DNA of 64,000 nucleotides, from contig NC_084678.1 of assembly GCF_028389875.1 (NCBI RefSeq), positions 15,344,899 to 15,408,898 of the forward strand. Reading direction: 5' to 3'. Source of the DNA: Rhea pennata. Lineage: Eukaryota; Chordata; Aves; Rheiformes; Rheidae. Position numbers and translations under genes: made by a program. The notes under the pieces are model-generated. The model searched no databases. It saw nothing but the letters and a program-made list of their open reading frames with translations, and was not told the origin of the DNA. Of the stretch, positions 40,401 through 53,000 are shown one piece after another (position 1 is the stretch's first letter; every line of letters begins with the position of its first letter).

Positions 40401-43400
40401 GTGTACCAGGAGTTACAGAGTGTAACTAAGAAATTACAGCCGAGATCTGGGAGATGCGTATACTTGTGTCTGGCAGTGGTAATGCTAGCAAACAGCACAA
40501 AGAAGTCTTCATCATTCACACACTTGAAATATTAGTCTTTGTCACTGTGATGAAGATGCTTAATGGCTTTTCCCCTATTGTTACAGGGAGACCAAGGAAA
40601 CAAAGGACCTCAAGGATTCAGAGGGCCCAAAGGCGATACTGTAAGTGCAGTAAAGCACTAGCCTGCTAAAGTATTGAACATGAGATTCAAAAGAGTCTAT
40701 CTTACAGCTTTATTATGGCCCGTGCGCTTAATTTATTTTTTAATGCTTTACAGCATCCCTTCTTAAAGCAGAGTGGGATTTGAAAACTTCCTTGTTAATA
40801 GCTGAGAGGCAGGTACAGGAAGATTACACTGGCAGGGGATAGCTGGAAGTCTTTGCTGGAAGATAGTTCTTCTGTGTTTTACTGTCAGCATTCTGTGTGT
40901 GTTCAGTCATTTTATTTAATTCTGCCTATAAAAAAGGGCTAATTGTTCTTATATACATCTTCTAAAACGCTTTGGGAACTGTGGATGAAAAAAACTAATT
41001 AGTGGAAATATTATTTCTAGACATTTTACAATTTTAAAATTAATTATCTTCCTTCAAAAAAAATCAACAAACATACTTAACCAGTAGTTTTATGGGAAGC
41101 TATATTCCCCTTCATGGGAAATCTTATATTTCAAGACGTATTATTATTGAGCCAGAGGTTTTGATTTGTTGGGCGTACTGTGACTAATCTGCTGCATCTT
41201 TCTGCCTGAGGTTCAGGTCGAAGCAGAGCAGAGATTATCAAGAATACGCTTGCTTCTCTGTTGACCAGATATTTAATCTTAAATATTTCTTCTCGAACAC
41301 AGCCCATGTAAAAGGCAACTAGCCTATGTATCTCTGTGCTTTGAAACAATAAGAGAATTTTCTCAGATGCAACAGCCAGCATTGCATAGGTTTACTGGTG
41401 TGCCCTGAAAGAACCACTGTCCCTATATAAACAAGTCAAGAGCCCACACAGACTGGATGAAATATCCCTACGAAGTTTAACTATTACGTTTGCTTAATGG
41501 AGTTTTTTAAGGACTATGTCCTGAATAACACAGGATTTGTTACTGATTTCTAGGGTAGACCTGGACCAAAAGGAAACCCGGGGGCTCGTGGACTCATAGG
41601 AGAACCTGTAAGTCAGTTAAGTAGGATGCAGATCTCTGTCTTGTTTGCAGATAACAAGACAAGACATGATAGGGGAGGTCTTGCATCTTACAAACTGTGT
41701 TATCAAACTTCTACTCTGCATGTCTATTTGTGCAGACTTCAGAGTGGGCCTGGTTAGACCAAACCCTAGTTGTCCTGCTGTTAATGACAAATCTCCCTTT
41801 CTTCCAGTTAGCCTAGAGCTGAGCCCATTGCCAAAAGATTCTTTGATGTGAATGTATTTTGCAAGCCACAATGTCTGTCATGACCTTAACCTGCCCTGTG
41901 CATGGTTGCAGGGCATACCTGGCAAGGATGGACGAGATGGAGCTCCTGGACTCGATGGTGAGAAGGTTTGTAAAGTCCTACTTACAAACTGTGCAGAAAA
42001 ATTTCTGTTACTGTCCCGTGTGTGTTGTGAAGTTGTTAATGCTCATGAGGAAAGAGCATAGCTGGAGAGCTTTTGCTTCTAGAGAGAGTTTTTCAGGAGT
42101 GTAACAAGTGAAGAAGAGCAAAGTTGTTCCCATTAATTAATCCCAGGGATTTCTTCAGGGATCCCTGAAGAAAGAAGATGCACATATGGGCCATAAACAT
42201 ACAACCTAAACTCAACTAAGTCTCTCTACTTAGTTGTTCCTATTGGCTGACTCTAGGGCTTCAGAGATGCTTTTTCAAAGCTGTTGACAGAGGCATCTGT
42301 TTATTCTAATTGGCTGTAGACAAAGTGTTGTCAGGTGCTAGTTGCCTGATTCTTGAACGATGATCCCACAGGAACATGCTCTCTGTGTTGCCAAGGAAGG
42401 AAGGGTCTTGGATTATTAACACTGGGAGTTGTGAGAGGACTAGAGAAACACTTGCAAGCACTGAGCACCCAACTGCCTCTTGTTTCCAGTGGGTGCCCAG
42501 CTCCTGTAGGCACCTTTGCACCATTGTAAGCTCACCCCAAGCACTGCTCAGTGCAATGCCCATCTTGCACTCTGCAGGTACAGCAGGCTCTTGGATCTGC
42601 ACGTGCTGGGGGTGGTGGGAGATTTAAAATGCCTGTTTGACAAAGATATAGGGGAGACATTCACAAACCATTTCCGAGTAACAGAGGTCTCTCCTAATCT
42701 CTCAATGTCAACAGGGCGATGCAGCTCGCATGGGTTCTCCTGGAGAGAAGGGGCCAAACGGACTTCCTGTGAGTATGGCGGCATGACCAATTGCCCTCGA
42801 GGCATTACAGCAGCTTAGCATTTCACAAGGATACGTTGTGGGAGGAGGAGGTTTGCTTTGTGCACTGCCTCACAAGGAGCCCCATTTAAGCCAAGACAAA
42901 ATATACTTTTCCTGCAATACAGAGGGGGAGCAGTGCACAAGACAGAGTGGAACATATCTGGAGTGACAGCAGGTAGTAATATAGAGGTACCCTGGCCTTT
43001 GGCCAGTCTCACCCAGTTTAATATCTGTATTTGAAATAGACTTTCCTTACCAAGTCCCAATGATGTGCATCCCTTATGCAGGGAGCTAAGATTTGGGATA
43101 CACTGACCAGGATCCAACAGTATTCTGAGCTGTGTCCTTGGCTTGCTTAGTGTTTACTGACAAAATATCTCTCCAGACTTCCAACTATTTAAATGGAGAT
43201 AAAGTATTCCTTCCTTCCTGTTTTGCAGAGTATCTTGAACATTCTTGGAGGAAGGTTTCTGCAGAGCAAAATGCTGCTGTTGCTGTTTTATTTTATATAT
43301 TTCTTTGCTCTAATTACCAAGCAGTAGGATATTCAGAGCTGCTAGGACAGTGAACAAGAGGGAAATTGAAGCCACCATTTTCATGGCAAAAACTGCAGAA

Positions 43401-44020
43401 ATGTAAATACTCTATTACTTCAAGCAAATGTTGTTCCTTGTATGTCAAATCAGACCAGCATAGCAAATTTAATAACTTCACTTCTTCTGACACTGATTTG
43501 TTTTTTTTCTTTGTTTGTTTTGGTTTTGTTTTGTTTTTTGTTTTGTTTTTGTTTTTTTACAGGGATTGCCTGGAAGAGCAGGTATTAAAGGCTCAAAGGG
43601 TGAACCAGTAAGTGAATCTCTTTAATGATGACTTTTGATGGGGAAGCTATTAACTGTGTTGTGTCAAGGCTTTTTCGATTTGTGGGGATTCACGCCCCCA
43701 GAGGGATGACTTACCTCAAAGTGAAGGTGCCCATATTCCTGCCCAGACTGAATTCCCCTGGCAGCGATGAGTAGACGTTGGGTACAACAACAACTGACGA
43801 GGCCCTGCTCTTTTTAGGACAGGTGTTGCACCTATTTCAGTGAAGACATATTGGATACACAGGAAGGTCACCAGTAGTTTGGTAAATATCAGGAAGGGAA
43901 GTGTGCCCCTTTTTGTAAGGTCTTGAGAGCAAGATTAATCTTCTAATTAATCCATCTCTGCTTACAAGAGAAAGCCAAAGAACCACTGAATGGACAGAGA
44001 TTTGGATGGACGGACGGACA

Positions 44021-44062
<42 letters not shown>

Positions 44063-47000
44063 AGGAAAAAAACCACAACAGAGCTCTAGATTGGCACATA
44101 CATGTGAGATGAAAGAAAATCTCAGACAGACCAAAGCAGTGTATCACAAAGCAATTCTGGGAAGTGTTGTCTGTCTTTCCCTCCTATTCCTTTCTGTATT
44201 TCCCCCATCTGTACCTGCTTTATTATTCTTGCTAATCCTCATGCATATGAGATATCTGCAGGAAGACATTTCTCCTTGCACGACAGTGACATAAGGATGA
44301 ATGAAGTGAGGTTTCCTGAGCATCGCTCCAACAGGTTTTCCATGTCTTGCTGGGCCACTTTAGCCTGAGATGGGATGTGGTGGCATCATCATGGGGCTGA
44401 CAGCCCTCCTTAGTCACTGATCTTGGTGCAGGAGGTACAGCTCATCAGTTCTCTAAATGTCCATTGTATGGTGTTTTCCTGGTCTTAAAACTATAAAAGT
44501 TTATCACTTTTTATTTCCTTCCTTTCAAGTTTTAACTCCCTCTTTCAGTTCCCACTTTGTTGCTCTGGGTAGGACAAAAGTGACTCGGAAGATATGCCCC
44601 AAATGAGTGTTTGTTTTCTTCTCTGCAGGGCAGTTCTGGAGAGATGGGAGAGGCAGGTCCCTCCGGAGAGCCAGGCATCCCTGTACGTAACACTGTGACT
44701 TACATCTGTCATGAGCTCTGCTGAGTGTGTTTTAAACCAAAACATGAATCTGGAGCTTAGATGCTGCACAAATTCAGTAACAAGATCAGCGCTACGTCTC
44801 TCACACCTAGCTGCAGTGATGGGTGCTCTTAGGCATCCTGTGCTTATGGGGAAGCTGCTGAGTGAGCGTGGTGCAGTCCAGCTGGATGGACACTTCCAGG
44901 CACAGACATGCGTTCCCTGAGGTGGAGGTGCAAGCCCCCAAGGTGGGCTGCATGGCCTAGTGAATGCAGCATCACTAGGCCACACACTAGTTGGAAATTG
45001 AAATAACCTGGCTGCAAACAATGTGCACCGGCTCTGCAGTGGGTTGGAGAGGGTGAACTTGATGCTCCCAAATGGCATACCTGACTTTGGTGTTGTTGCT
45101 AGGGCGATGCCGGTATTCCTGGTGAGAGAGGCCTGCCGGGACCCAGAGGAGCAACTGTAAGTATAAAACTGCTTCTTAAAGTGCAAATCAAATGGATACC
45201 AAAATAGAGTTTGGTAGATGAGATTACTGCCTGGCTAAAATAAAAGGCTGTATTCTCTATGGGTGTTGTCTCTTGGGAGTCTCAGCAGATCCGTAAGTGG
45301 GTCAGATCCTGCTCTCGCTGATAGCTCTATGCAAATGCAAAGTGATTTCTCCCTTTTCATGTAGCAAAGAAAGCTGAAGTTGTCAAGAGGTTTATAGGGC
45401 TGCTACAGTCAGTACAGGAGAGCCTGGACACCCAGCAATTCTCTGATCAGATAATAAAGTTCAGCTTGTCCTGAATGTGAGTTAATGAAGTAATGCTTCT
45501 TTAAAACTATTCCAACATGCCTAGCCAGCAGCACATGAAACGTGAAATCCTTCCTGCTCCTGTATCACTTTCCTTGGAATGGTAGCAGTTTATTGCAGAA
45601 CCTGAGACCATGTAAGCAACAAAACTGGACAGCCTGCATGTTGCCATATTGAATGACAGGAGCTTGAAATGTGTTAAAGAGTTTGTTGAATTATTGACAG
45701 CCCCTTGCCTTTCTTGCACCAAATTGCATGCTTTTCACAACTGCTTGGAAACACCTCAAAATTCACAACCATATGGAATGAGACCAAAACAATTTTCTGA
45801 TGAGGAATCTGTTCGCACATCCCCTATCTCATCTGCCCCCCCCCCCCTTCCAACCCTGTTGTAGCATCATCCTGCCAGGAGCTTGCAAAGGAAGTGAATG
45901 TGGATGTGAATCACTAGGAAACACAACTCCTTGTACAGCCAGGACTGTTTTCATTTTTACACTATGAACTGGCTACTTTCTGAAACTTCAGGGTTAGAAT
46001 CCATTGAGGAACTCAGTGGAGCATTTTATTCCTGCATTCATTCTGTTCCCTACATCATCTCATAGCCTAAGAAATACAGAGCTACAGGAACTGCAGTGCA
46101 AACCTTCTGAAAATAACTACATGGCTGCCTTTGTGTCCCTACTAAACAACATATGATAAAAAACATTTTTTATTATTGTTCACACTATTAAAAATGCTAG
46201 GATACCATTTATTTGCTCACTTCCCAATTATTGTTGCTGTTGTGGTTGACCTTCAAGATTTTTGTTGTGCTTTTTATTTATTTTTTTTTTTTTTAATATC
46301 TCATTTTGAAATCCAGAAGCCTACAGCAAGACTAACATGATTTCTGGTATGTGTCACTTGAAAGAAATTGAACAATATAACGATTTATCATTTGTGAGCA
46401 GCTGCTCTTTAAACATCGAAGGAAAGGGAAATCAGCCTTAGAAATAAACTAAATTAATAATGTTTGCTTTCCTGTCTCCAAATTTTTCATCAAAATTGGA
46501 TGCCTCAGAAAAGATACTGTATTATTATAGCCAAAGAGCAAACATTGATTGATTTAACTGTATTGACACAGACTTCTGCAATGGAGACAATAGCAGTTGA
46601 ACCAATGTTTATTTCTACTGATCTGCAGTGTTAGATTCCTAAGTGTTATATGAAATGTATTTAAGCCTGGGCTATTAAAATAGAGATGCAGGATTTGTCC
46701 AGTGTTAAGACTATTTGGCTTAAACTAATTTGACTTTCCTTATCGTACTAAATCAAGGGTTACTTTATGTTCACAGGCCATCAAGATCTACCAAATGCCA
46801 ACATTTTTGAAAGCACTAGAATAGCAAAGTAATTTTGACACAATTTAATGTTACTTTCATAGAGTTCTGTCTTTATAACTCTCAATTTCCTTGTTGAATT
46901 AAAAGCTGAAAACAAAAGTGGAAAGAGTAACCACAAAAATATCTGAGTAGTTCTTTGAAAACAGTGGTAATGTATTTAAGCAAATAGGCTCCTATTTCTG

Positions 47001-50000
47001 GGCTTTCTGTACAAAGTTACAGCCACGCTGATCCTGTCAGCAAAGCAGGGATAAGGTGACTGATACAGATTGTAATTTTAGTCACATTGCACAAAAGGAT
47101 TTCCTCTTTCTTTTGGTGATGGCCTGAAGAAATGAAATAAAGTAATGGATGTTTGGATATCAAGGTGAATTTGTAGGGCTAAGAATTAGGGGGAAATACA
47201 TATAAAACCTTCAAATACTATTGTAAAAAGATCTAGAAGAGTTGTGCAGACAAAGCAAGTACAGATGCCTTTTTAACACTGGGTGCACCTGCCTTGCAGT
47301 CCCATAGATACTTGACTTTTTCAGTATATTGGATAGTCCATGCTGACTGAGGTGGCCAGTGTAAAGTTTATTAGAATCGCTCTACACTGCAGCTGGCGGA
47401 GATGACTGCAAAAGGAGATAAAGCTGAAGTCCCACTTTGTCACAGAAGTTTGTCTAAGGCACCTATTTCAAAAAGACACTTCAGAAAATTGGATTTAGAT
47501 CCTTAAATTACTTGGATTTTTATTTTACCCATTATATTTTATTGTATATCTGATTTTCTCAGTAGAAAGCAATAGACTCCTAACAGTAATATTCATTTTC
47601 TCTGTAGAATGCTGGCTTTTAAAAGCACCTGCACTAAGAGAAAGCCTAAGAGGCTGTGTTTTTTGCTGTATTGCAGGTACAAAATATGTCCAAGCAAGTG
47701 GATGAAATTGCCATTTTTTATGTCTAAGTGCACAGAGCACATATTTTACAGCTGTTTCTTGCAGAACTGGACCAATTAAATGCTTAGTACTGAGATGGCA
47801 GATCCCCTTTAATGTATGTTTTCCGTGCAGTCTCATGGTTCCACTCTTTACTGTCACTGATCTTTTCTATTCATGAGTGTGATATGTCTAAGCATTAACA
47901 ATATAGAAATAAGCATTTTTTGTTTACAGTAACTATTAATAAAGTTCAGCATACCCCAGACATCACTGTAATGGCTGTTCATCAGCATTGCCACTGGAAA
48001 AACTGTTCTTCACCACAAAACTGCATGTTTCCTCTGTGTTAGAACCGAGTCAATTTGATTACAGGTGTGACTTAGCTGGCCCTGAATTGTCTTCTTACAA
48101 ATGTTTATCGTTCTCCTTTCAGGGCCCACTTGGTCTTCAAGGTCCAATGGGTGCCCCAGGTGTAAGAGGCTTCCAGGTCAGTATGCCGGTAACGAGAGTC
48201 ATTTAATATGCGTCATGTTCTGGAAGGTCAGATAATGCATGATGGCAACAAATGATAGGAAGAAACGTCCTTCCATTTGTCAGAACCAAGTTAACACCTT
48301 TGTTAATGCAGTGCAGTAGAAAGAAAACAGGGCCAGATGAGCTGCCTGCTAGAGGAAATGGTATTTAGTGTTTGTTTACAAAAAAGAGGGTTGAGTTTGA
48401 TCTGCATAAAAATATCTTACTTTCTTTTCCACATAGAAATCCCCAGCGTATCTGGTTGAAAAAAGTATATAGTGCTAGCTTCTGAGCATCACTGTATCTA
48501 TCAGTCAGGAGTTACAGATGTGATTTTATTAGAGAAGGAGCTAGGCCAGCAGCAGGCTGGAGCACTTTGGCAGTATGGTTGACTGCAGTTGGGAAACATG
48601 GTGGAGCTGAAGTCAGAATAAACTATATCAACCAAAGCAGAATTTTGCTAGCAGAGACTGTGCCCTCTCTAAGAGTACTCTGCAAAGCCTTCTGGTGTTC
48701 AACCAGGCATTGGAGGCTTTGTGGAGCCTGAAGGCTGCTTGCCCAGAAGGTTCATCTGCAATAAGACAAAGTGTTTCCTTGTCCACAGTACAGGAGATGA
48801 AGTCAGAATAAGCAGGAAATTCCTGGGACCTGGAAGTAAGGAACAGTCAGCAAGCAGTTATGGGGATGTCATGGGTTTCTTGTCACTTTAAGCTGTAGCT
48901 CTTTATTTATTTATTTATTTATTTTCCTAACAGGGCCCCAAAGGTGCCAGTGGGGAACCTGGCCTTCCTGGTCCAACTGGAATTCGTGGAGAGTTTGGTG
49001 ACAGGGTAAGGAAAGGAAGATAATCTAATTCCTGTTTTGGAGGCATGAAATATGACCTCCAAACATTATATGGCTGGTATCATCCTGGAGAACGCAAGTA
49101 GGCTTGGAGAACACCAGTAATTGGGCATCTCAATGCACCATTGTAGCAGCTGAGTGTCCAAGACAGACCTTACAGAAAAGTAATCTTGACCTTTCGGGCC
49201 TTCAGCATCCAGCCTACCTCCAAAGTTTATTTTTGGGTCCATGTCTGTCTTTGCTCACATCACTTAGATGTTCTTAAAAAAAAAAAAAAGAGAGAGAGAG
49301 AAACATGGGTCCTGCCTCTTTTATGGCTTGACTCATGTTCCTGTCCATGTTTCCATTTCAGTTCCTAGAACTCCCACTATTTTTAGACAGAATGGATTAT
49401 TTTAGAGAGACTTCTGGGATGATATCCTAGCCAGAGTAGACAACTATTTGTTTCTTTCGTGTTCTGTATAATAATTTCTCATGTGCTTTCCATGAGCACA
49501 AGAGAGCTGATTCACCCATTGTTATTCAGAGCTTTGATTAGGGTTTCTGGACTTCTAAAAAAAACATATTTTACTCAGTGATTTCTTTCTGAACAGCAAC
49601 ACACCTGGCCCCCACACTTCAGGATAAATCCAGCTTTCTATTTAAATGAATTCAGTCTCATTCAGCCAGCAGGGCAAAGCCCACAGCGCTTGTTCGGGGT
49701 TTGCAGAACAGTGGCCGTGTGTTCGCCAGCTCCCTTGACTCCAGCTTTAAGGTGAAGTTTCTGTGTAAATAATCACTGCGGCACCTTGGGGTTTCACAAT
49801 GGCCCTTCTGTGCTAGGCTCCAGGCAGGTTTCAAAAAACCTCTTAGCTGGAAGGACTGTGAGTCTGGAAGGGTAAAACAGGCGGGTTATTATGGAGCCGT
49901 GGGGTCCTGCTTGCATTCAGAGCACAGCTGTGGTGAAAAATGTGTGTTCAGAGGGGATGTGGCCCCAACACCGGCCAGCCTGTTACCCAGAGAGCTTCTC

Positions 50001-53000
50001 TGAGCAAAGGGAAGGAAAATCTGATGCTTAATGCAAAGGGACTCACAGTAAAAATATCTAGGTTTTATTTCTGGCTGTGAAGTTAAGTGAATTTGCTCTT
50101 AAATGTCATTGCTGTTTCTCAGCCCCCGGCTCGTTAACAGCTTTCTCCAGAAAAACGTGCTGTAGCGAGCTCACGTAGCCCTGGAGACTTTCTGCCTCCA
50201 CGAATGCAACTGGCACTTAGCGTAACTTCGATATTGCCCGTTCCGTCACACTGGTCTGAGTGGCAGCCGCCTGCAGCCTTAGTCCCCTGCGCAGGCAGCT
50301 GGGGCGGCTGAGCAAAGAATCAGCCTTGCAATTTTCCACCCTTCCTATTTGGCACAAGATTTGACCTGGGGAGAAGCTAAAAGCTCAGAACACACCTCTA
50401 TAGCTTAAGGAAATGACCTTTCTTGCTGGGGCAGATGACACCTGCTGTGGGCTGAGTGAAGAGCACAGCGATACCGAGCTGGGTTTGCATCGCTGACAGG
50501 CTAGCCTGGTCGCCCTGACTTAAATAAAGATGGGAACAGGATCGATACAACCCTCCGCCCAGCTGCCTCTAACCCTTCACACTCCACTGAAATCAATTGT
50601 GCCTGGGTTTTTTTCTTTGCAAAAAATGATTCCTACCAGCCTGAGTTAACAGGTACTGACATGTTTTTTCACAGCTTTCAGCCTGGCTGTATTCAGGAAT
50701 ATAAATCAGCATATCAATAAATTTATTGTTCTTGCATGAAGAATATAAGAGTTTAGTGCAGTGCACCATAAGATATGCAACAGCACTGAGACTATATAGA
50801 AACCATCTTCGCTATTGACGTGGGATATTGGGGAGAAGGTGGATTTGACAGTTGTTATCGATGGAGGTGGTAACTGGCAAACATTTTTTCTGAGCATTTT
50901 ACTAAGAACAAATCCCTGGGAATTCTGAATGCTGCAATAGTCTAGGGTAATATCTCTCTCAGTGATTCTTCTCTACGCGCTGGCAAACACAGGATGCCCA
51001 GGGAAAAATGTTACTTGTGTTTGGCTGGAGAGTGGCAAAACCACGAGGACGGCCAGTGAATGTGGAACTGGTCGTTCTCAGGGCCATTAAATTCTTGTTG
51101 CTCTTTCCCACTGCGAGGAATTGCTACTGTGGAAAATTACAGAGTTTTGAATCAAAATATTTAGGGCTAAGTTTTTCTCTAAGAGAGCGTTCTGCATAAG
51201 GCACGATCTTTGGTGACTGAACTTTATTTTGTTGCCATAAACTGTTACGGAGCATTGGAACTTCATGAAGGTTGGAATATAAATTAGATTACAATAAAAT
51301 GGTCAGAAAATAATATATTGTATTTGCCATTAGTACACATAAAATGGGAGATATAAATGGTCTGATCATTTTTGTATTTCTACCTCTCATTGTCTGTTTT
51401 GCAGAGAATTGTCTTTTTCTTCAACAGAAATCCTTCCCCCCCCCTTAAATTATTCAGTGCCTAATTGAAGCAGAGTGACATGCCCACATTGCATGAGTTT
51501 GTCCTCTGTTAATACTCTATTCTGCTGAGCCACCTCTAGATCTAGGTATTAAAAAATGGTCAGTTTGAAGATGTCAGAGCAATGAATGTGCCGTAGAAAT
51601 CCTGTTTAAAGAGTAAAGTGGTTGAATTTGCCCTACAGATTCTGCTCTAGAGAAGAAAGTCTGGGGTTTCCAGAACTCCCTTCTGGCTCTGCTAAATGGA
51701 CCCGGAGTTGCAGAACGGGGCTAGAAATGTTCCATTCCCTCTTTGCGAGTGCCAGGTAGACACACTTAGACTTGGAAGGATTTTTTCAAGCTGCCTAAAA
51801 TTATTTCTAGGATGATGATTGCCTCTCCTTGACTCATCATCTAAATGTATTTTATTCCTATGGACATGTTCTTCTGTGGATCTCAAAGTCAGGAGTAGCT
51901 AACTCTAAGCACCAGGAAAACTGACAGTCTAAGGAGGCCTTGAAAAACCATCCTGACTTTTTTCCTTATGGTACAAAAACATTCTCAGCCATTTTATGCT
52001 GTGAGTAAATTCAGTCCACTTTTCCCATCATCCAATGTGAAAGGGAGAGATCCATTGCCCACTAATCTTATCCTGGAGCTTCTTCTGTAATTTATGGATT
52101 TCTAAAATTGCTGTTTCAGACTTGATATCCAGATGACAATAATAATGAAAAATAGATGGGCAGGAAGGAAAAGGGGTTCCTGCCTCTGGGATGTCTGGAG
52201 AAAGAAGACTTCCGTGAAACAGGTTTAAAAAGGGGGAGAAAAGAATAAGATTAAATGCACAGAAATCATTTTAGTTTTACTTAGGGGCTAGGACAGGAGA
52301 CAGCCCGTTCATAGTCGGAAGTGCTGCTCCTGCAGCGACCCCGCACTGTAGCTGGCGTGGCATGGGGCCGGAGAAACTCTCCTGCACTGCACAAGCCAGC
52401 AACTGTAGAGTGTCACAGAACTAGCAAGAAGGCTTAAAATCTCTTCTTATTTCTAAGAAATGTGAATGAGACACTGTCCCTCCTCCTTGGTGATTAGGAG
52501 ACTAATTCCCGTGCTCTGCCATTGGAGTGAATATCTGACCACACCAGGAATTCACAGGAATATAACAGTTTGAGCTCACTTGCCTTCTTTTGCTTATTCT
52601 CAGGGTCCTACCGGTGTTACTGGTCCCAAAGGTAACCAGGTAAGTGAAGCTGATCTTCCTTCTAAGATAATTTCATGTTCTAATCAACAGTTCAACTGTA
52701 CTTCAGCTGCAGCCTGCTTTTCCTTTCCTTAAAATGAAAGTGGAGCAGATACCAACAAAACACTTTTTGTTCCAATTTTTTCTGTGTTGATGAGAGACAT
52801 AAAAATGCTGTGATAAAAAAGCTAGACTTGTGCTGTTTATTTTGTAACCACGAGGCATGCAATACGTAAGCTCCTCAGCATTCGTTCCTCAAGTAAGTTT
52901 AGAAGTGCAGTGTTTCACTGGGGCTGTTCAGTGACTAATGCAGAGGATTTACCCTAGCCACGAAGCCTAACAGACTAATGGACTAATTTAATCTTTTAAT

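Noticed and set aside
44545-45186. Minus-strand frame of 213 codons over COL9A3 exons 21 and 22
   Set aside because: Antisense of Gly/Pro-rich exons plus intron; no family match.
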